DNA from: Vesta saturnalis | Taxonomy: Eukaryota; Arthropoda; Insecta; Coleoptera; Lampyridae | Assembly: GCA_036346205.1 (NCBI GenBank) | Contig: JARFJB010001987.1 | Span: forward strand, 297,501 to 361,500 | Length of the DNA stretch: 64,000 nucleotides | Reading direction: 5' to 3' | Shown: piece after piece, positions 9,165-19,040 of the stretch | Position numbering within the stretch: the stretch's first letter is position 1 | How the letters are laid out: the number at the start of each line of letters is the position of its first letter | The notes under the pieces: model-generated | Told to the model about the DNA's origin: nothing | The model's input: only the letters and a program-made list of their open reading frames with translations | Database searches by the model: none | Made by a program: the position numbers and the translations under genes

Positions 9165-11330
9165 ATATAGCAAACATCAAGAACGCTCTTATTTTTTTAC
9201 AAAATGCATAAAATAGTTGTGCACAAAAGGTTAAATTAATGCTAAATCAATCGATGCTAAAGGTGAATGTCCTTTTAGTCTGCAATTTTATCCACCTTCA
9301 AAATCACGTTATCGAGTTGAAGACTTTTACCATAAAAAAATATGCCATCAATATTGCCACCAATTTACGTAAATGGTATAATGAAAACGTTTATAATAAA
9401 TTACAACAAAAATTTGAGGGTTTTTCCGAAAGGGATTCCGGTTGGGCATTACATGAAATATTACATTTAAAGGTGAACATTAATAGCTATGTCCCATTTA
9501 TAGGTGGCATTTCAACTTACGTTAAAGATCCCTACTTCATAGCAGTAAGGCATGCGGTAGTGAATGTTAAAAGCGACGATGAGTATTGCTTCCTGTAGGC
9601 CGTTGTTTCGGCACTATATCACGTGAAACATCATTCAGATAGAGTTTACAGTTATCCTCATTTTATGAATGTTTTGAATTATGATTCAACTCCCTTCCCC
9701 ATTAAACTAGATAATGTAACAAAAATTTGAACAGTTAAACAACCTCTCCATTGATATCTTTTGCATTCAGGGGAAAGCTATATTACCATTTGTATTAAGT
9801 GAAAATCAAACTAGTGTGAGGGAACCTATAAATCTTTTAGTACTTTCTGCTAATTATCAAACTGCGGGTGATATTAATACAAAAAATAATACCGTCTATC
9901 ATTTCATGTGGATTAAAAATATGTCGGCTCTTTTTTCTGAACAACTATCGAATAAGGAACACAAGAAATTCATTTGTTATCGATGTTTGAACCATTTTTC
10001 TTCAGATCACGTTCTAAAAAAACACATCACTCACTGTCATCAACTTAATCGATGCTCTGTCACATTCCAGGAAAAGATGCCGTTTGTAATTTATGCCAAT
10101 TTAGAAAGTATTTTGGAAAAATGTACACATTTAACGGACATCGACAATAATAGTATATTTCACTCCAAACACATGCCCTTCAGCATTGCTTACTACTTAA
10201 AGTGTTCATACAATGACTCGTTATCACGATTTAGACTTTATAGAGAAAACGATTGCATTCAATGGTTTGTTAAAGAGCTTCAAAGTATTGCACATTGGAC
10301 TACCGAGATAATCAATAAAATAATTTCTATGGATACTTTAACTCCCAATCAGATTGAGCACTTTGAAAGCACCACGATTTGCCAAATTTGAGGAAAACCA
10401 TTTACTGGTTATGGTATAAAAGTTAGGGATGATAACCATTTTACTGGTGCATTTCGGGGAACATCACATCAGAATTGTAACCTAAACTATAATTACTCCC
10501 ACATTCTACCAGTCGTGTTTCATAATTTGTCAGGTTATGATAGTCATGTCCTCATTAGAGAATTGGCTACTTCCCGGTGCGATTTCACTGCTACCCATAA
10601 ACAAAGAAAGATATATTTCGTTCACGAAAGTAATACAAGGGACGAAAATTAGGTTTAGATTTATTGACACTTTCATATTTATGAGTAGTGGTGTTGAAAA
10701 GTTGTCGGACTATTTGGAAAATAGTAAAAAAATGACTACCCACGCTAATTGTAACAATGCCGAAGAATTTTGCTACTAGTTCGCAAAGGTGTGTTTCCTC
10801 ATGAATATCTCGATACTTGGGTAAATTAAGCGAGACCAGACTCCCTCCCAAGGAAGCGCTTTTCAGGAATCTCACTGATGATGGAATCAATGATGCGGGT
10901 TTTGCACATGCAGTTAATGTTTGGAACAAGTTGAATATTAAATCGTTAGTGGATTACTCGGATATATAGCCCCCGGTTTGGCATTCGATGCTATGCTTAA
11001 AATTACATAAGTACAGTTAGAACTATTTACAGACATTGATATGCTAATGTTTATTGAGAGAGGAATTAGAGGTGGTGTAGCTAAATGTTCTAATCGATAT
11101 GCGAAAGCTAACAATAAGTACAAGGGGAAAACATTTGATCCAACTTCCGAAAGTGTATATTTAATGTACTTCGCCATAAATAATTTATATGGACCACGAT
11201 GTCAGAATTTCTACCATTTGGCGATTTTTTTTTTGTTGATAATTTTGAAACTTTAAATTTAATAAACCATCCCGATGATTCGGAAATTGGCTATATAGTC
11301 GAGTGTGATTTAGACTATCCCATAGTTGCA
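9165..11330 (+). pseudogene. Protein-primed DNA polymerase B (Polinton), truncated
   Basis: Family-B polymerase of the protein-primed type that copies Polinton DNA. Blocks in order: N-terminal FEGFSERDSGWALHEIL and GGISTYV (9239-9598); an in-frame TAG at 9597-9599 where the family has Trp (CFL-stop-AVVSALY); a zinc finger-like FICYRCLNHFSSDHVLKKH with PFVIYANLES (9930-10120); LSGYDSH and HFTGAFRGTSHQNCN (10393-10560); FPHEYLDTW; a GIRGG-KCSNRYAKANNKY block (11041-11130); and palm motif A at about 11180, which reads FAINNLYG where the family has FDVNNLYG. The frame ends at about 11325 after a DLDYP phrase; motifs B and C are missing. Dead by truncation, many stops and loss of the motif A Asp. 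Confidence 0.88.
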
Positions 11331-11505
11331 ATTAAGATCTGTGTATGGTTCGCTTTATCTTTGCTAGTTGTTAGACGTTTGTCTGGTTCATTCATCATTA
11401 TTAGGTCATAGAGACCGCTCGTACCACTGTACCGAACTCGTTTAATAACAAATCCTTTCCATCTATCTTTACTGACGTCTTGCCAATTGCCCACTTATCG
11501 GTGGA
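11330..11505. other. Junction between the two Polinton copies
   Basis: Between the end of copy A polymerase homology and the start of copy B capsid homology lies about 175 bp. On the - strand it has a short open frame (with STDKWAIGKTSVKIDG) of unknown origin. No target duplication or inverted repeat was identified here. Confidence 0.4.
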
Positions 11506-11795
11506 AAACTTTCTGTCCTCCTAACTCGTAGCGAATTTCTTCGAAAAAGAATGATGGAAATTGTTTGTTAGGTAACATGTTTTTACACCGCCCCCTTCTT
11601 CAGCTGAGCTCCATTCAATTTTACCTTCTATGTACAAGAAACTATCATAAGTAGCAGTGACCAGATTTTGACTCTGTATTAATATACGGATCTCATCGGA
11701 TAATCCGTAATTAGAAGAACCGTACGGAAGATATGCATGAAAATCTGACTTGGTAAAGGTCGCGCGCTTTGAAAGATGTTTAACGATTATGCCAT
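11500..11795 (-). pseudogene. Polinton major capsid protein, N-terminal piece (copy B)
   Basis: ATG at 11795-11793 begins MA-stop-SLNIFQS, matching copy A's MAEPLNVFQ with a nonsense codon at residue 3. Then a frame change leads into FTKSDFHAYLPYGSSNYG, DEIRI, TATYDSFLYIEGKI and, after another frame change, FFFEEIRYELGGQ. Homology stops about 11505. Only roughly the first 110 residues of a protein of about 500 remain. Confidence 0.75.
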
Positions 11796-11964
11796 TTCTA
11801 TGTGGTTTTAACCCTACAGATCCCAAGAAGTACTTTTCGCCAGACGTTAATTCGCCAGCACGCCCTGTATTCGAATAAAGCAATTTATGCTCACGTCCGT
11901 TATTTATAGCACCATTGAGGAAAGATGGAAGCGGACCTTGGTCTATTCTTAAGCCCATATTCAA
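11760..11964 (-). CDS. Short conserved Polinton protein (copy B)
   Basis: Begins MNMGLRIDQGPLPSF and holds ELTSGEKYFL, the same two landmarks as copy A 6263-6442. About 60 residues, Gly/Asn-rich middle. It lies between the penton-like and capsid genes and overlaps the capsid start. Because of a frameshift the open frame runs on into capsid sequence. Unknown role. Confidence 0.5.
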
Positions 11965-12646
11965 TTAATTCTAGTCGTACCGTAAATGGTTCGTTTTCCC
12001 CGAAATCGATTAATTCGCCCTTCTGATTCGTTAATTTAATTGAAATATTATGAATAGTGTTGGTGTTGACTTCCAAATACCGAGGATTGCTAGGAATTTT
12101 GTCTAAACGATAGCCTGGTGGGACAGACACGTCTATTTTATACAGCACCTTCGCGGCATTCCCGTTTCTATACGAGCCTTTGACAATATTACACTCAATG
12201 TGAATGTTTGTATGTTTAATTATTTGTATATCTAATACAGATATGCAAAACGTTAGCTTCTAATATCAGCGGTTCAAAAACTAGCATACGTCCAATGGAA
12301 TCCTTTTGGGTAGTATCTATGGAAAATTCACAGCTAAGTTCGCACTTGAGCGTGTTATTATTTGCCCTTAAACTAAAGAGAATGGAATGTGCGCTTTTAT
12401 ATTGATTGCCCAGCTCTTCCAACTCGTATGCGCCATGTGAAATTTCAATAGCGTTGAGTTTTGAGTTTTTATATAATAAAATGTATCGTTTCCAGCGTGT
12501 ATATTCCTTATGATATTACAACCGTAAAATCCGATGGCACCGATTACGTAGATTTTCTCGAAATTAAGTTCGATCGGGGGATAAAAGATATTACTCACTG
12601 TTACCAACAACTGTGTTACTACACTGAAGGTGATTGACATGGTCAC
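11960..12646 (-). pseudogene. Polinton penton-like protein (copy B)
   Basis: Start ATG at 12646 (MTMSITFSV); IFYPPIELNFEKIYVIGAI; then a frame change after about residue 90 into LRANNNTLKCEL, SIGRML-FEPLILEANVLH; then IECNIVKGSYRN; and a final block 12148-11960 with DVSVPPGYRLDKIPS, YLEVNTNTI and a VRLELIEYG end. All blocks parallel copy A. Two frame changes separate three long blocks, so this copy is less decayed than copy A. Confidence 0.75.
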
Positions 12647-12671
12647 TAAACATCTTCAACTACTGAGTATG

Positions 12672-13025
12672 CTATTTATATAGAAACTTTAAAGAGAGAT
12701 GTCCACAATTTGTGGTACCGAATTGTTGCTCTTGAGAGTAATTATAGTATACTTTGCAATCGCGAAAGTAGTTCGGAACTTCTCTCGGTGGTGGAATATT
12801 TCCGAAATTATCATAGTACCATACGCTCCCGTCATATTTTTTGTAACAAACCCAATGAGTACCACGTCCCTTTTGGTTATCTAAATTAACAATACCAGCT
12901 TCGTTATTCCATGGTAATTTGGGAATATTATCTCTCATAGACACATCCCTAAAGTATGATACATCCTTTGCGTGCTTTCTTAGCTCTACATCAGTTGACG
13001 GTCTTTTCGGTAATTTTTGAAGTTT
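12672..13025 (-). CDS. Adenain-like cysteine protease (copy B)
   Basis: Polinton maturation protease of the adenovirus-protease (C5-like) group, which processes capsid proteins. Start of homology is PKRPSTDVELRKHAKDV (about 13010), continuous with the longer frame whose first ATG is at 12944. Visible landmarks: catalytic His in GTHWVCY, the acidic partner in YYDNFG, the PPP-EV-NYF stretch, the Gln of EQQFGTTNC, and the catalytic Cys in TTNCGHLSLKFL. Catalytic residues therefore look intact, unlike copy A. The frame upstream toward the core gene is broken. Confidence 0.8.
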   Translation of the reverse strand, partial: KLQKLPKRPSTDVELRKHAKDVSYFRDVSMRDNIPKLPWNNEAGIVNLDNQKGRGTHWVCYKKYDGSVWYYDNFGNIPPPREVPNYFRDCKVYYNYSQEQQFGTTNCGHLSLKFLYK

Positions 13026-13129
13026 TTTTTTATTGTTTTCAAGTGCAAAGCCATACTTTCTCCTGACCGATAGGATTTCAAAAATATTGCCCGCCCGTTT
13101 TTCTTTTCTACATCGATGTCCTCCATTGT

Positions 13130-13565
13130 ACGATTATGGCGTCATCTAACACTTTCCTCGCACCGCTAGATGCGTTAACCGCTTTTGCAATACCCACTGC
13201 CCCTCCGGCTAAAGCACCAACGGCGGATAATCCTGCAAACAATGGTATAAGAAATGGTAAAATCTACCCTCTTTAAGAAGGGGAATTACTCTGGGAACAC
13301 TTACCTTTCCCTTCCCACCTAAGCTTTTTACAGCCAATTTTGCTGCTATAGAAGCTGATTTTATAGCCTTTATAGTACTAGGACTGTTTTTCACTTTCTT
13401 GGTAATTATTCTACGTAATTTCAATAGACTGCTACGTGGTCGTTCACCTAAGTTGGCGTCGGACGCCTTAACACGATCCCAGAATTTTCTTTCCAAGATA
13501 TGATCCGCTCGATGTCTACTCGCCAAGGCTTTACTATCCCTATAGCTATCGTGAGATTTGCAATG
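13130..13565 (-). pseudogene. Polinton basic core/minor capsid protein (copy B)
   Basis: YRDSKALASRHRADHIL opens the homology (13555), then a basic stretch (13526-13290) with KSLGGKGKVSVPRVIPL. A frame change near 13265 leads into a PLFAGLSAVGALAGGA stretch, then a Val/Leu-rich tail ending near 13135. It matches copy A 4646-5307. One frameshift seen. Confidence 0.7.
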
Positions 13566-13820
13566 AGCCTCTAAGAGGTTAATACCGGGATCACCACGTT
13601 AAAGCCTTTTATCTAATTTAGTTTCGGGACCACAATACTGATCCCCGGGAATATGGAGCTCAATGGGTAGCTTATTAATGAGATTATTAACCAGACCACC
13701 CACGTGCACTTCTTCGCTTCACAACTAACAGTGTTTGCATGGAAGCAGGAATTGCTGTATTTATAGATAACGATCAATGCTACGATCAAAAAACAAACAG
13801 ATGTTTTACCAATAGTTTAT

Positions 13821-14252
13821 TTATTCATATATGTGATACAGTAAATAGCTAGGTCGGTAATGCAACATCTCCATAATACAAACTGTATTATGAGAATTTA
13901 TATTGTACTTGTAATTCAACACATTTCCAATGTCGCGAAAAATGTTATCGTTGTTGGTTTCATCACCGCCATACTCCATCTTACGAAAGTGGCGGTAGTT
14001 GTTGACTTGTTCGATGAAGTTTTGAAAGAAACAGGGAAAACCGTATGTTTCCAGTAATTCCAACCGATAGTTAATTATATCCTTTAAGTTGAAAAGCTCT
14101 TCAGTGTCATTCTTGTTCAACGTACAGTAACGACCGTGGTTTTGCCGAATTGTTACGCTTTCTAACAGTCTCTCTGATGAGGATGATGGTGATGATAATG
14201 TACCTTTCTCTACTTCCCAATTATAACACATAGTAAAATTGCTACTAAGCAA
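13821..14252 (-). CDS. Unknown Polinton protein (copy B)
   Basis: An intact frame of 143 codons from ATG 14252. Ser-rich N-terminal part (SSPSSSSERLL), then a charged region with DTEELFNLKDIINYRLELLETYGFP and a Tyr/Asn-rich C-terminus ending HIYE. No family recognised and no clear counterpart in copy A. Its place between the Cys-rich gene and the core gene, with no stops in an otherwise decayed element, suggests a real accessory gene. Confidence 0.45.
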   Translation of the reverse strand: MLSSNFTMCYNWEVEKGTLSSPSSSSERLLESVTIRQNHGRYCTLNKNDTEELFNLKDIINYRLELLETYGFPCFFQNFIEQVNNYRHFRKMEYGGDETNNDNIFRDIGNVLNYKYNINSHNTVCIMEMLHYRPSYLLYHIYE

Positions 14253-14764
14253 TTACGAACTTTGCTCATATTCAACGTCGGCCTCCTCGTTGATATTTGA
14301 CCAATCAATGTGGTTTTCAGTCTCTTGTGAACAAAAACATTTCCAGATATGTTCGCCACTTCTTTCAATCTTCTTCTTTTCATAACGAGGAGCCCGGCTG
14401 TACATACGATTCGTATAACTGGCGCAAGATTTAGGTGCGTACTGTATCCAATTTTAACATATTTTTTTGAAGAATTGACCTCGAATAAATCATATGACCT
14501 ACAGTCAATTAAACGTTCATCGGTAGGACTGTTATGCACAGTTTCAGTTGGGGAAGAGCACTCGGCAGATGTAGTTGCTGTGGTAGAACTATCCCCATCA
14601 CTACAACACCAACACGAACATGTGAAGAAGTTATTACAGCTATTCTTGCTATCCATGTAGAATCTTTTCAAATTCATTCCAGTGGACTTACGTTGACGAC
14701 AACAACTGATGAATTTGTAACCGCAAATATATATTTTATTATTATTATATATCGTTTTCCCCAC
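14210..14764 (-). CDS. Cys-rich Polinton protein (copy B)
   Basis: 184 codons from ATG 14764; an internal ATG precedes MDSKNSCNNFFTCSCWCC. The CSCWCC cluster and following Ser/Thr stretch match copy A's CCWCC protein. Downstream: a basic KRRRLKEV segment and a hydrophobic C-terminal CLVAILLCVII, possibly a membrane anchor. Overlaps the start of the next gene by about 40 bp. Function unknown. Confidence 0.5.
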   Translation of the reverse strand: MGKTIYNNNKIYICGYKFISCCRQRKSTGMNLKRFYMDSKNSCNNFFTCSCWCCSDGDSSTTATTSAECSSPTETVHNSPTDERLIDCRSYDLFEVNSSKKYVKIGYSTHLNLAPVIRIVCTAGLLVMKRRRLKEVANISGNVFVHKRLKTTLIGQISTRRPTLNMSKVRNCLVAILLCVIIGK

Positions 14765-14776
14765 CTCATAACATTA

Positions 14777-15034
14777 TTATGATGATAGAGGGGAGAACAG
14801 TTCTTGGAATCTATCATGATATATCTCAACACGATGTTTCTCTTGTAGTACGGGTGATAAAATGCATTCCAATTGTTTTATTTTACGATGGAAACGTAAT
14901 CTATCCAGCGCCATACTTTCCCACACACCTCTTCTTGCATTACTATAAGCAAAGGCCCACACTACCATATTATACACTGCATTTTTAGTCTCATCAACAG
15001 CAACTCTCTTCATTATGATGTACCTACACTTCAT
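14777..15034 (-). CDS. Unknown small Polinton protein (copy B)
   Basis: 85 codons, or 78 from the internal start MKRVAVDETK. Contains aromatic and basic residues (RRGVWESMALDRLRFHRKIKQLE) and ends FSPLSS. Short and unrecognised; position between OB-like and Cys-rich genes is the only support. Confidence 0.35.
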   Translation of the reverse strand: MKCRYIIMKRVAVDETKNAVYNMVVWAFAYSNARRGVWESMALDRLRFHRKIKQLECILSPVLQEKHRVEIYHDRFQELFSPLSS

Positions 15035-15118
15035 TTAATCAAGAAATAAAAAGACATTTTTTGCAATAAAAAATATATAATTTATTTCCAAACAGTTATA
15101 CATAGATATATATTATTT

Positions 15119-15409
15119 TTACAGAAATGTTAAATTAGTTGTCTTTCCTACAGTTCCGGCGCTGGTGATGTACACGTCTTTCTCAGCCAGATATTGTTTA
15201 AACTTTTCAATGCGATCTTCTTTTTTGAAGTATTCATAAAAGTGTAAGGGAGGTATACACTTAAAGTTCTCAGTTTCAATAATATGTTTGCCATACTTCG
15301 TGTCGATAGTATTCATATCAATCACTTTATATTTTGCACCCACCTCCAAGTCTTTTACGTTCGAGAAGGATTTACAGAAAATGCTACTGTTCAATGCAGA
15401 TAGATCCAT
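15119..15409 (-). CDS. Polinton small OB-like protein (copy B)
   Basis: 96 codons, intact, from ATG 15409 (MDLSALN). Landmarks KYKVID, DTKYGKHII, IPPLHFYEYF and AGTVGKTTN are shared with copy A, where the start codon is lost. The strand-rich YKVI/TKYG pattern suggests an OB-fold nucleic-acid-binding role, perhaps in replication; inference only. First gene of copy B. Confidence 0.6.
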   Translation of the reverse strand: MDLSALNSSIFCKSFSNVKDLEVGAKYKVIDMNTIDTKYGKHIIETENFKCIPPLHFYEYFKKEDRIEKFKQYLAEKDVYITSAGTVGKTTNLTFL

Positions 15410-15429
15410 CTTTACTGTGTTACACGTCC

Positions 15430-15850
15430 AAACCGCACTAGGCGTCGTGCATGCTTACTAATGTAAGCGGGTTGCCAAGCCAGCTAACAGGGAGATGGGC
15501 GTGGTCGAAATAATAAGTAAAATGAATGATTAATAAGCTCAAACACCTTACACTTATACTCAAATAGCTCAATTCGGGAAAATATGTCTCTAGGCGCCAC
15601 CACAATCGAAACTTTGCTAAAATAATTGTCTTAAGCTGGATGTTAATTAACCCCACTTGATTGTGGAAAGTAGGATTGTGCTTACTCGATAAACTCTCAC
15701 ACGAGGGTTCTAAACCTAACACTCGTCCAAAATTCAACTCAAACTCAAATAAATTTAGCACTACCCAGGTTATTAAAAACTTTTTGAATACACCTCGTAT
15801 ACCAAAACTTCCAAAATAAAATTGATCATTCAAATTCATTCAATGAACGG
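15430..15850. other. Unassigned sequence at the right of Polinton B
   Basis: Long open frame on the - strand (15438-15839) but no recognisable protein motif. It could be the terminal region of copy B or unrelated repeat DNA; no inverted match to the copy A left flank was found. Confidence 0.35.
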
Positions 15851-18590
15851 TAATTAATTTTTAAAATTCTTAACATGAACGATATCTTTTAAATATAATT
15901 TACTTCTGAATCGTGTTTGACATTCGTAAACATTTAAGGTTTCAAAACTCAAACTTTTATTATACTTAATGAAATTTATATTAACAGCTGATCCGTTAAT
16001 TGTGCATTGCGCTAATGAAACCAACATGAAATTTTGCAATCAACCTGACTAATAAAATCTTTCTGGTTGCTCATACATCTGAAAATTAAAATATGCAAAG
16101 CTTACTTTTAAAATTGTCAAAGCAAGATCACCAATTAAGTAAATGTTACCACTGTGTTTCATACCTGGCTAAATAAACAACAGAATAAAAATTTAACGAT
16201 AAGTATATATTGTCCTGCATAAAATAATCAAAAACAAATGTTTACATACACAAGGATATTTACATATACCTCAACAACGTGGTTGAAAATCAAAACCACA
16301 CGTCACTACCAATTTCTGCAAAATTCTTAATACTAAACAACCCCAAAACAACATAATTCGAGAACGATTATCCTTTCGCTTCTCAGCTAATTAATATTTA
16401 ATCACATTACACAAATGAACTAAACCAAAGAGATAATCGTGCTTTACTAAATTTTCAAAATACTTAGATATATTCCTTACTTAAAATTGTTCATTAATCC
16501 TTGGATTTTCTTTCTTCTTTTTTCTTTCTTCCGTAAATCAATTATGTGTAGTCCATTGGTAATCCTTAAATTGCATGAACGCACATTACAAAAGGCTCAA
16601 CAAAACTTATTCCTCTGTGCACTCGCGAATAGTTCACTATGCGAGGTTATTACTCCCACAAACATGTAATAACGGTAAACCTTTGGTTGCCTCTTAAAAG
16701 AAAAATTCTAGCAACCTTTACACCAATCTAGTCCCTTATACAAATAAACTTTCAATGTCATATAACGTTACTTAAACATTGGCTTAATATACAACGAACA
16801 CTTCGTTCACTTAACAGGTGGTCTCATAAATACTTTTAGCTGAATCTCATTACAAGAACACGCGCTGCACTTAACACTTTAACATAACAGCTGTTATCTT
16901 TTATAAATCTGCTTACGCACTTATTATTTTCTTGAAGAAAAACACAAACTAATTTTATCTTCAACCTCAATTTTATTATTGTTTTATTTATGAATGTCTT
17001 TTACGATTCATCCCCGGTTCGGGTTACGCAGTTGTTTAAACAATTACTGCCTCATTAATATTCACAAATATACTCCAACATCATCCCATTCTATCACACA
17101 ACCTTCGCGCGCGCGTCTTCCGCCAACCTTCACCACCGACCACAGCCAAAAACGAAAAAGCTTAACTGACCTCCTGTCAATCCCTGACTTTCCTATTTAT
17201 AACTTCAGTCATCCATCTTTAAACATGTCTTCCTTCCGCGTTATATTCTCCAATAGTATTCACTCAAAATTTCATAGTTCCAATAGATGCTTCCCTCTAT
17301 ACAAGCACGCGTGTAATTACAATACATCGCCATATTTGTTTTCACTTACAAATTTTTCAATTACTTCATGACGAAATCATTTTTCGTCACCACATTCATT
17401 CAGTAGCCACTCTGGACCATTACACAACTTTTAACAGTTATCTCCAACCTGCGCTCGATCTCGTTCCGCAACATTTGCACAAATCAGTACCGTCTAAGGT
17501 CTCAAATTCCATATACATACACGTATTCTCAAAACAATTGCACAACATTACGAAAACTTTCTGAAATTAACACTTAAACATACCCAATCTTTCTCTACAT
17601 ATTTTCTAAAACGTTCTACACTTATTCTTCACATTTTCTGACCAAGATTACTCATCTTATCTTGAAACATTCCATTCTTTATCAGCAGCAAAACAGTAGC
17701 GATACAGTGGAAAGCATTATCGTCCCATCGACAAATTTCTCTTCACATTTACATTCATCAGAATCTAATTATTCCAACACTAAAGTCTCTATAATATTCA
17801 AATACACGTATCTACATACAGAATTATATTTCTCCTACATTTCCAGTGGCGTATCATACACCCACATACATTATGCATATACACACAAAAAAATTTTTTT
17901 TTCGTTCAAACTCAATACACTCGTACTTAAAACACATAATACACGTCATTATAACATCCTACATACAGGGTGCGTCAACGCAACCTGAGAACTGATTCGA
18001 GAACGCTTTTGAATTTCGAGTTTACACCGGAACTGTCCTTATATATATTACTGCATCACGATTTTGATGGTAGAGTGGAAAATGTGCTTTGAGAATTGCA
18101 TTAGTAGGCTAATCTGCATCTGATAATGAATAACTGCTACCATCAGGAGATGCTGTCCATTTTTTTATATCGTGGCAAAACTGTTGCAATTGTGCAGCTT
18201 TTCGTTCTTCTACAAAACATTTTTCACATATTTTCTTTAAATTTAAAAACTTTTCACATATCGTTACTCCTGCTTCACACTTTTTCGCTAGGACGTTACA
18301 CTCCTCTTCACTATAATCACCTCGCCCGTAAACCGCCTCATGTTGGGCATCGAATACTATTGCCGAAAATTCTCACCTCAAGCGTTCCACCGCTGTTCTC
18401 AGGTGGGTTGCTTGGTCCATTGTTCTTGAGCGTATGCCATCCACATGTTTTATCACAGCACTCACTACGCATTACACTATTTTCTTATATTATTACTCTA
18501 AACTCCCCACTATGTTACATTAGTGCAGATATGAGCCATGTATTTGATTACCGCACAAATCTGGTTACGCGCTATTTCTAATAATGACAC
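15850..18590. other. No gene recognised; pyrimidine-rich strand
   Basis: The + strand is rich in C and T with frequent ACAC/TTCC stretches between about 16400 and 18560 and few G. Open frames here (for example 16994-17371, 18126-18581) are Ser/His/Tyr-rich by composition and carry no domain. Possibly a long intron, UTR or old repeat. Confidence 0.4.
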
Positions 18591-19040
18591 GCATCAGCTA
18601 TTTTTTTAATTATGGTTCTGTCACTATATTTTTTGGATAAGACGCGAACCGACTATTTTTAGCTATGACGCGACCATCTTTTAGTGAGGACATAAACCGA
18701 CTATTTTTAGCTATGATACAACCACCTTTTAGCGAGGACGCGAGCCAGATGTGTGTCTAGCACAGACACGAACCACACATATCTGGTTATTTCCTTTTCT
18801 GACATATTTGCAAAGCAGAGATTCAAACCACACATGTGTTTGGTCACCTACTATTTTTTAATGATGACTCGCACCAGCTATTTTTAATGATGGTACTGTC
18901 ACTAAAATTTTTAGCTAAGACGCGAACCGACTATTTTTAGCTATGACGCGACCACCTTTTACTGCAAACGTGCACCGACTATTTTTAGCTATCATACACC
19001 ACATTTTAGCGAGGACGCGAACCGGCTATCATCTAGTGAC
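18590..19040. repeat. Minisatellite, about 50-bp unit in two blocks
   Basis: Units built on GACGCGAACCGACTATTTTT plus AGCTATGACGCGACCACCTTTTA recur from about 18638-18745 and again 18915-19030. The block start (CGCACCAGCTATTTTT then ATGGTTCTGTCACTA) is also duplicated (about 18590-18630 and 18868-18905), so a larger 277-bp unit was duplicated too. Confidence 0.7.

Larger units (their letters stand above)
3740..11410 (+). mobile_element. Polinton/Maverick copy A (adintovirus-like), decayed
   Basis: A rightward gene series typical of Polintons: small OB-like gene, Cys-rich gene, basic core protein, adenain-like protease remnant, penton-like protein, major capsid protein and protein-primed DNA polymerase B. 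Almost every gene has stops or frameshifts. The polymerase ends just after palm motif A, where the oppositely oriented copy B begins. I found no integrase and no terminal inverted repeats, so the element is truncated and its ends are approximate. A piece of a non-LTR retrotransposon is inserted at about 7.74-8.03 kb. Confidence 0.85.
11410..15470 (-). mobile_element. Polinton/Maverick copy B, structural half only
   Basis: Reading leftwards from 15409: OB-like gene, unknown gene, Cys-rich gene, unknown gene, core protein, protease, penton-like protein, short conserved gene, start of major capsid gene. Order matches copy A, but sequence is clearly diverged, so these are different insertions or lineages rather than a recent duplication. 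No polymerase, integrase or terminal repeat is seen. Confidence 0.85.

Noticed and set aside
13745..13770. TATAAATA on the - strand in Polinton B
   Set aside because: No initiator of the CAGTCAGT type at the right distance, so not called as a promoter.
15438..15839. 133-codon open frame beside Polinton B
   Set aside because: No motif and no counterpart in copy A; not called as a gene.
17945..18010. ACAGGGTGCGTCAACGCAACCTG as a transposon end
   Set aside because: No inverted partner found in the neighbourhood.
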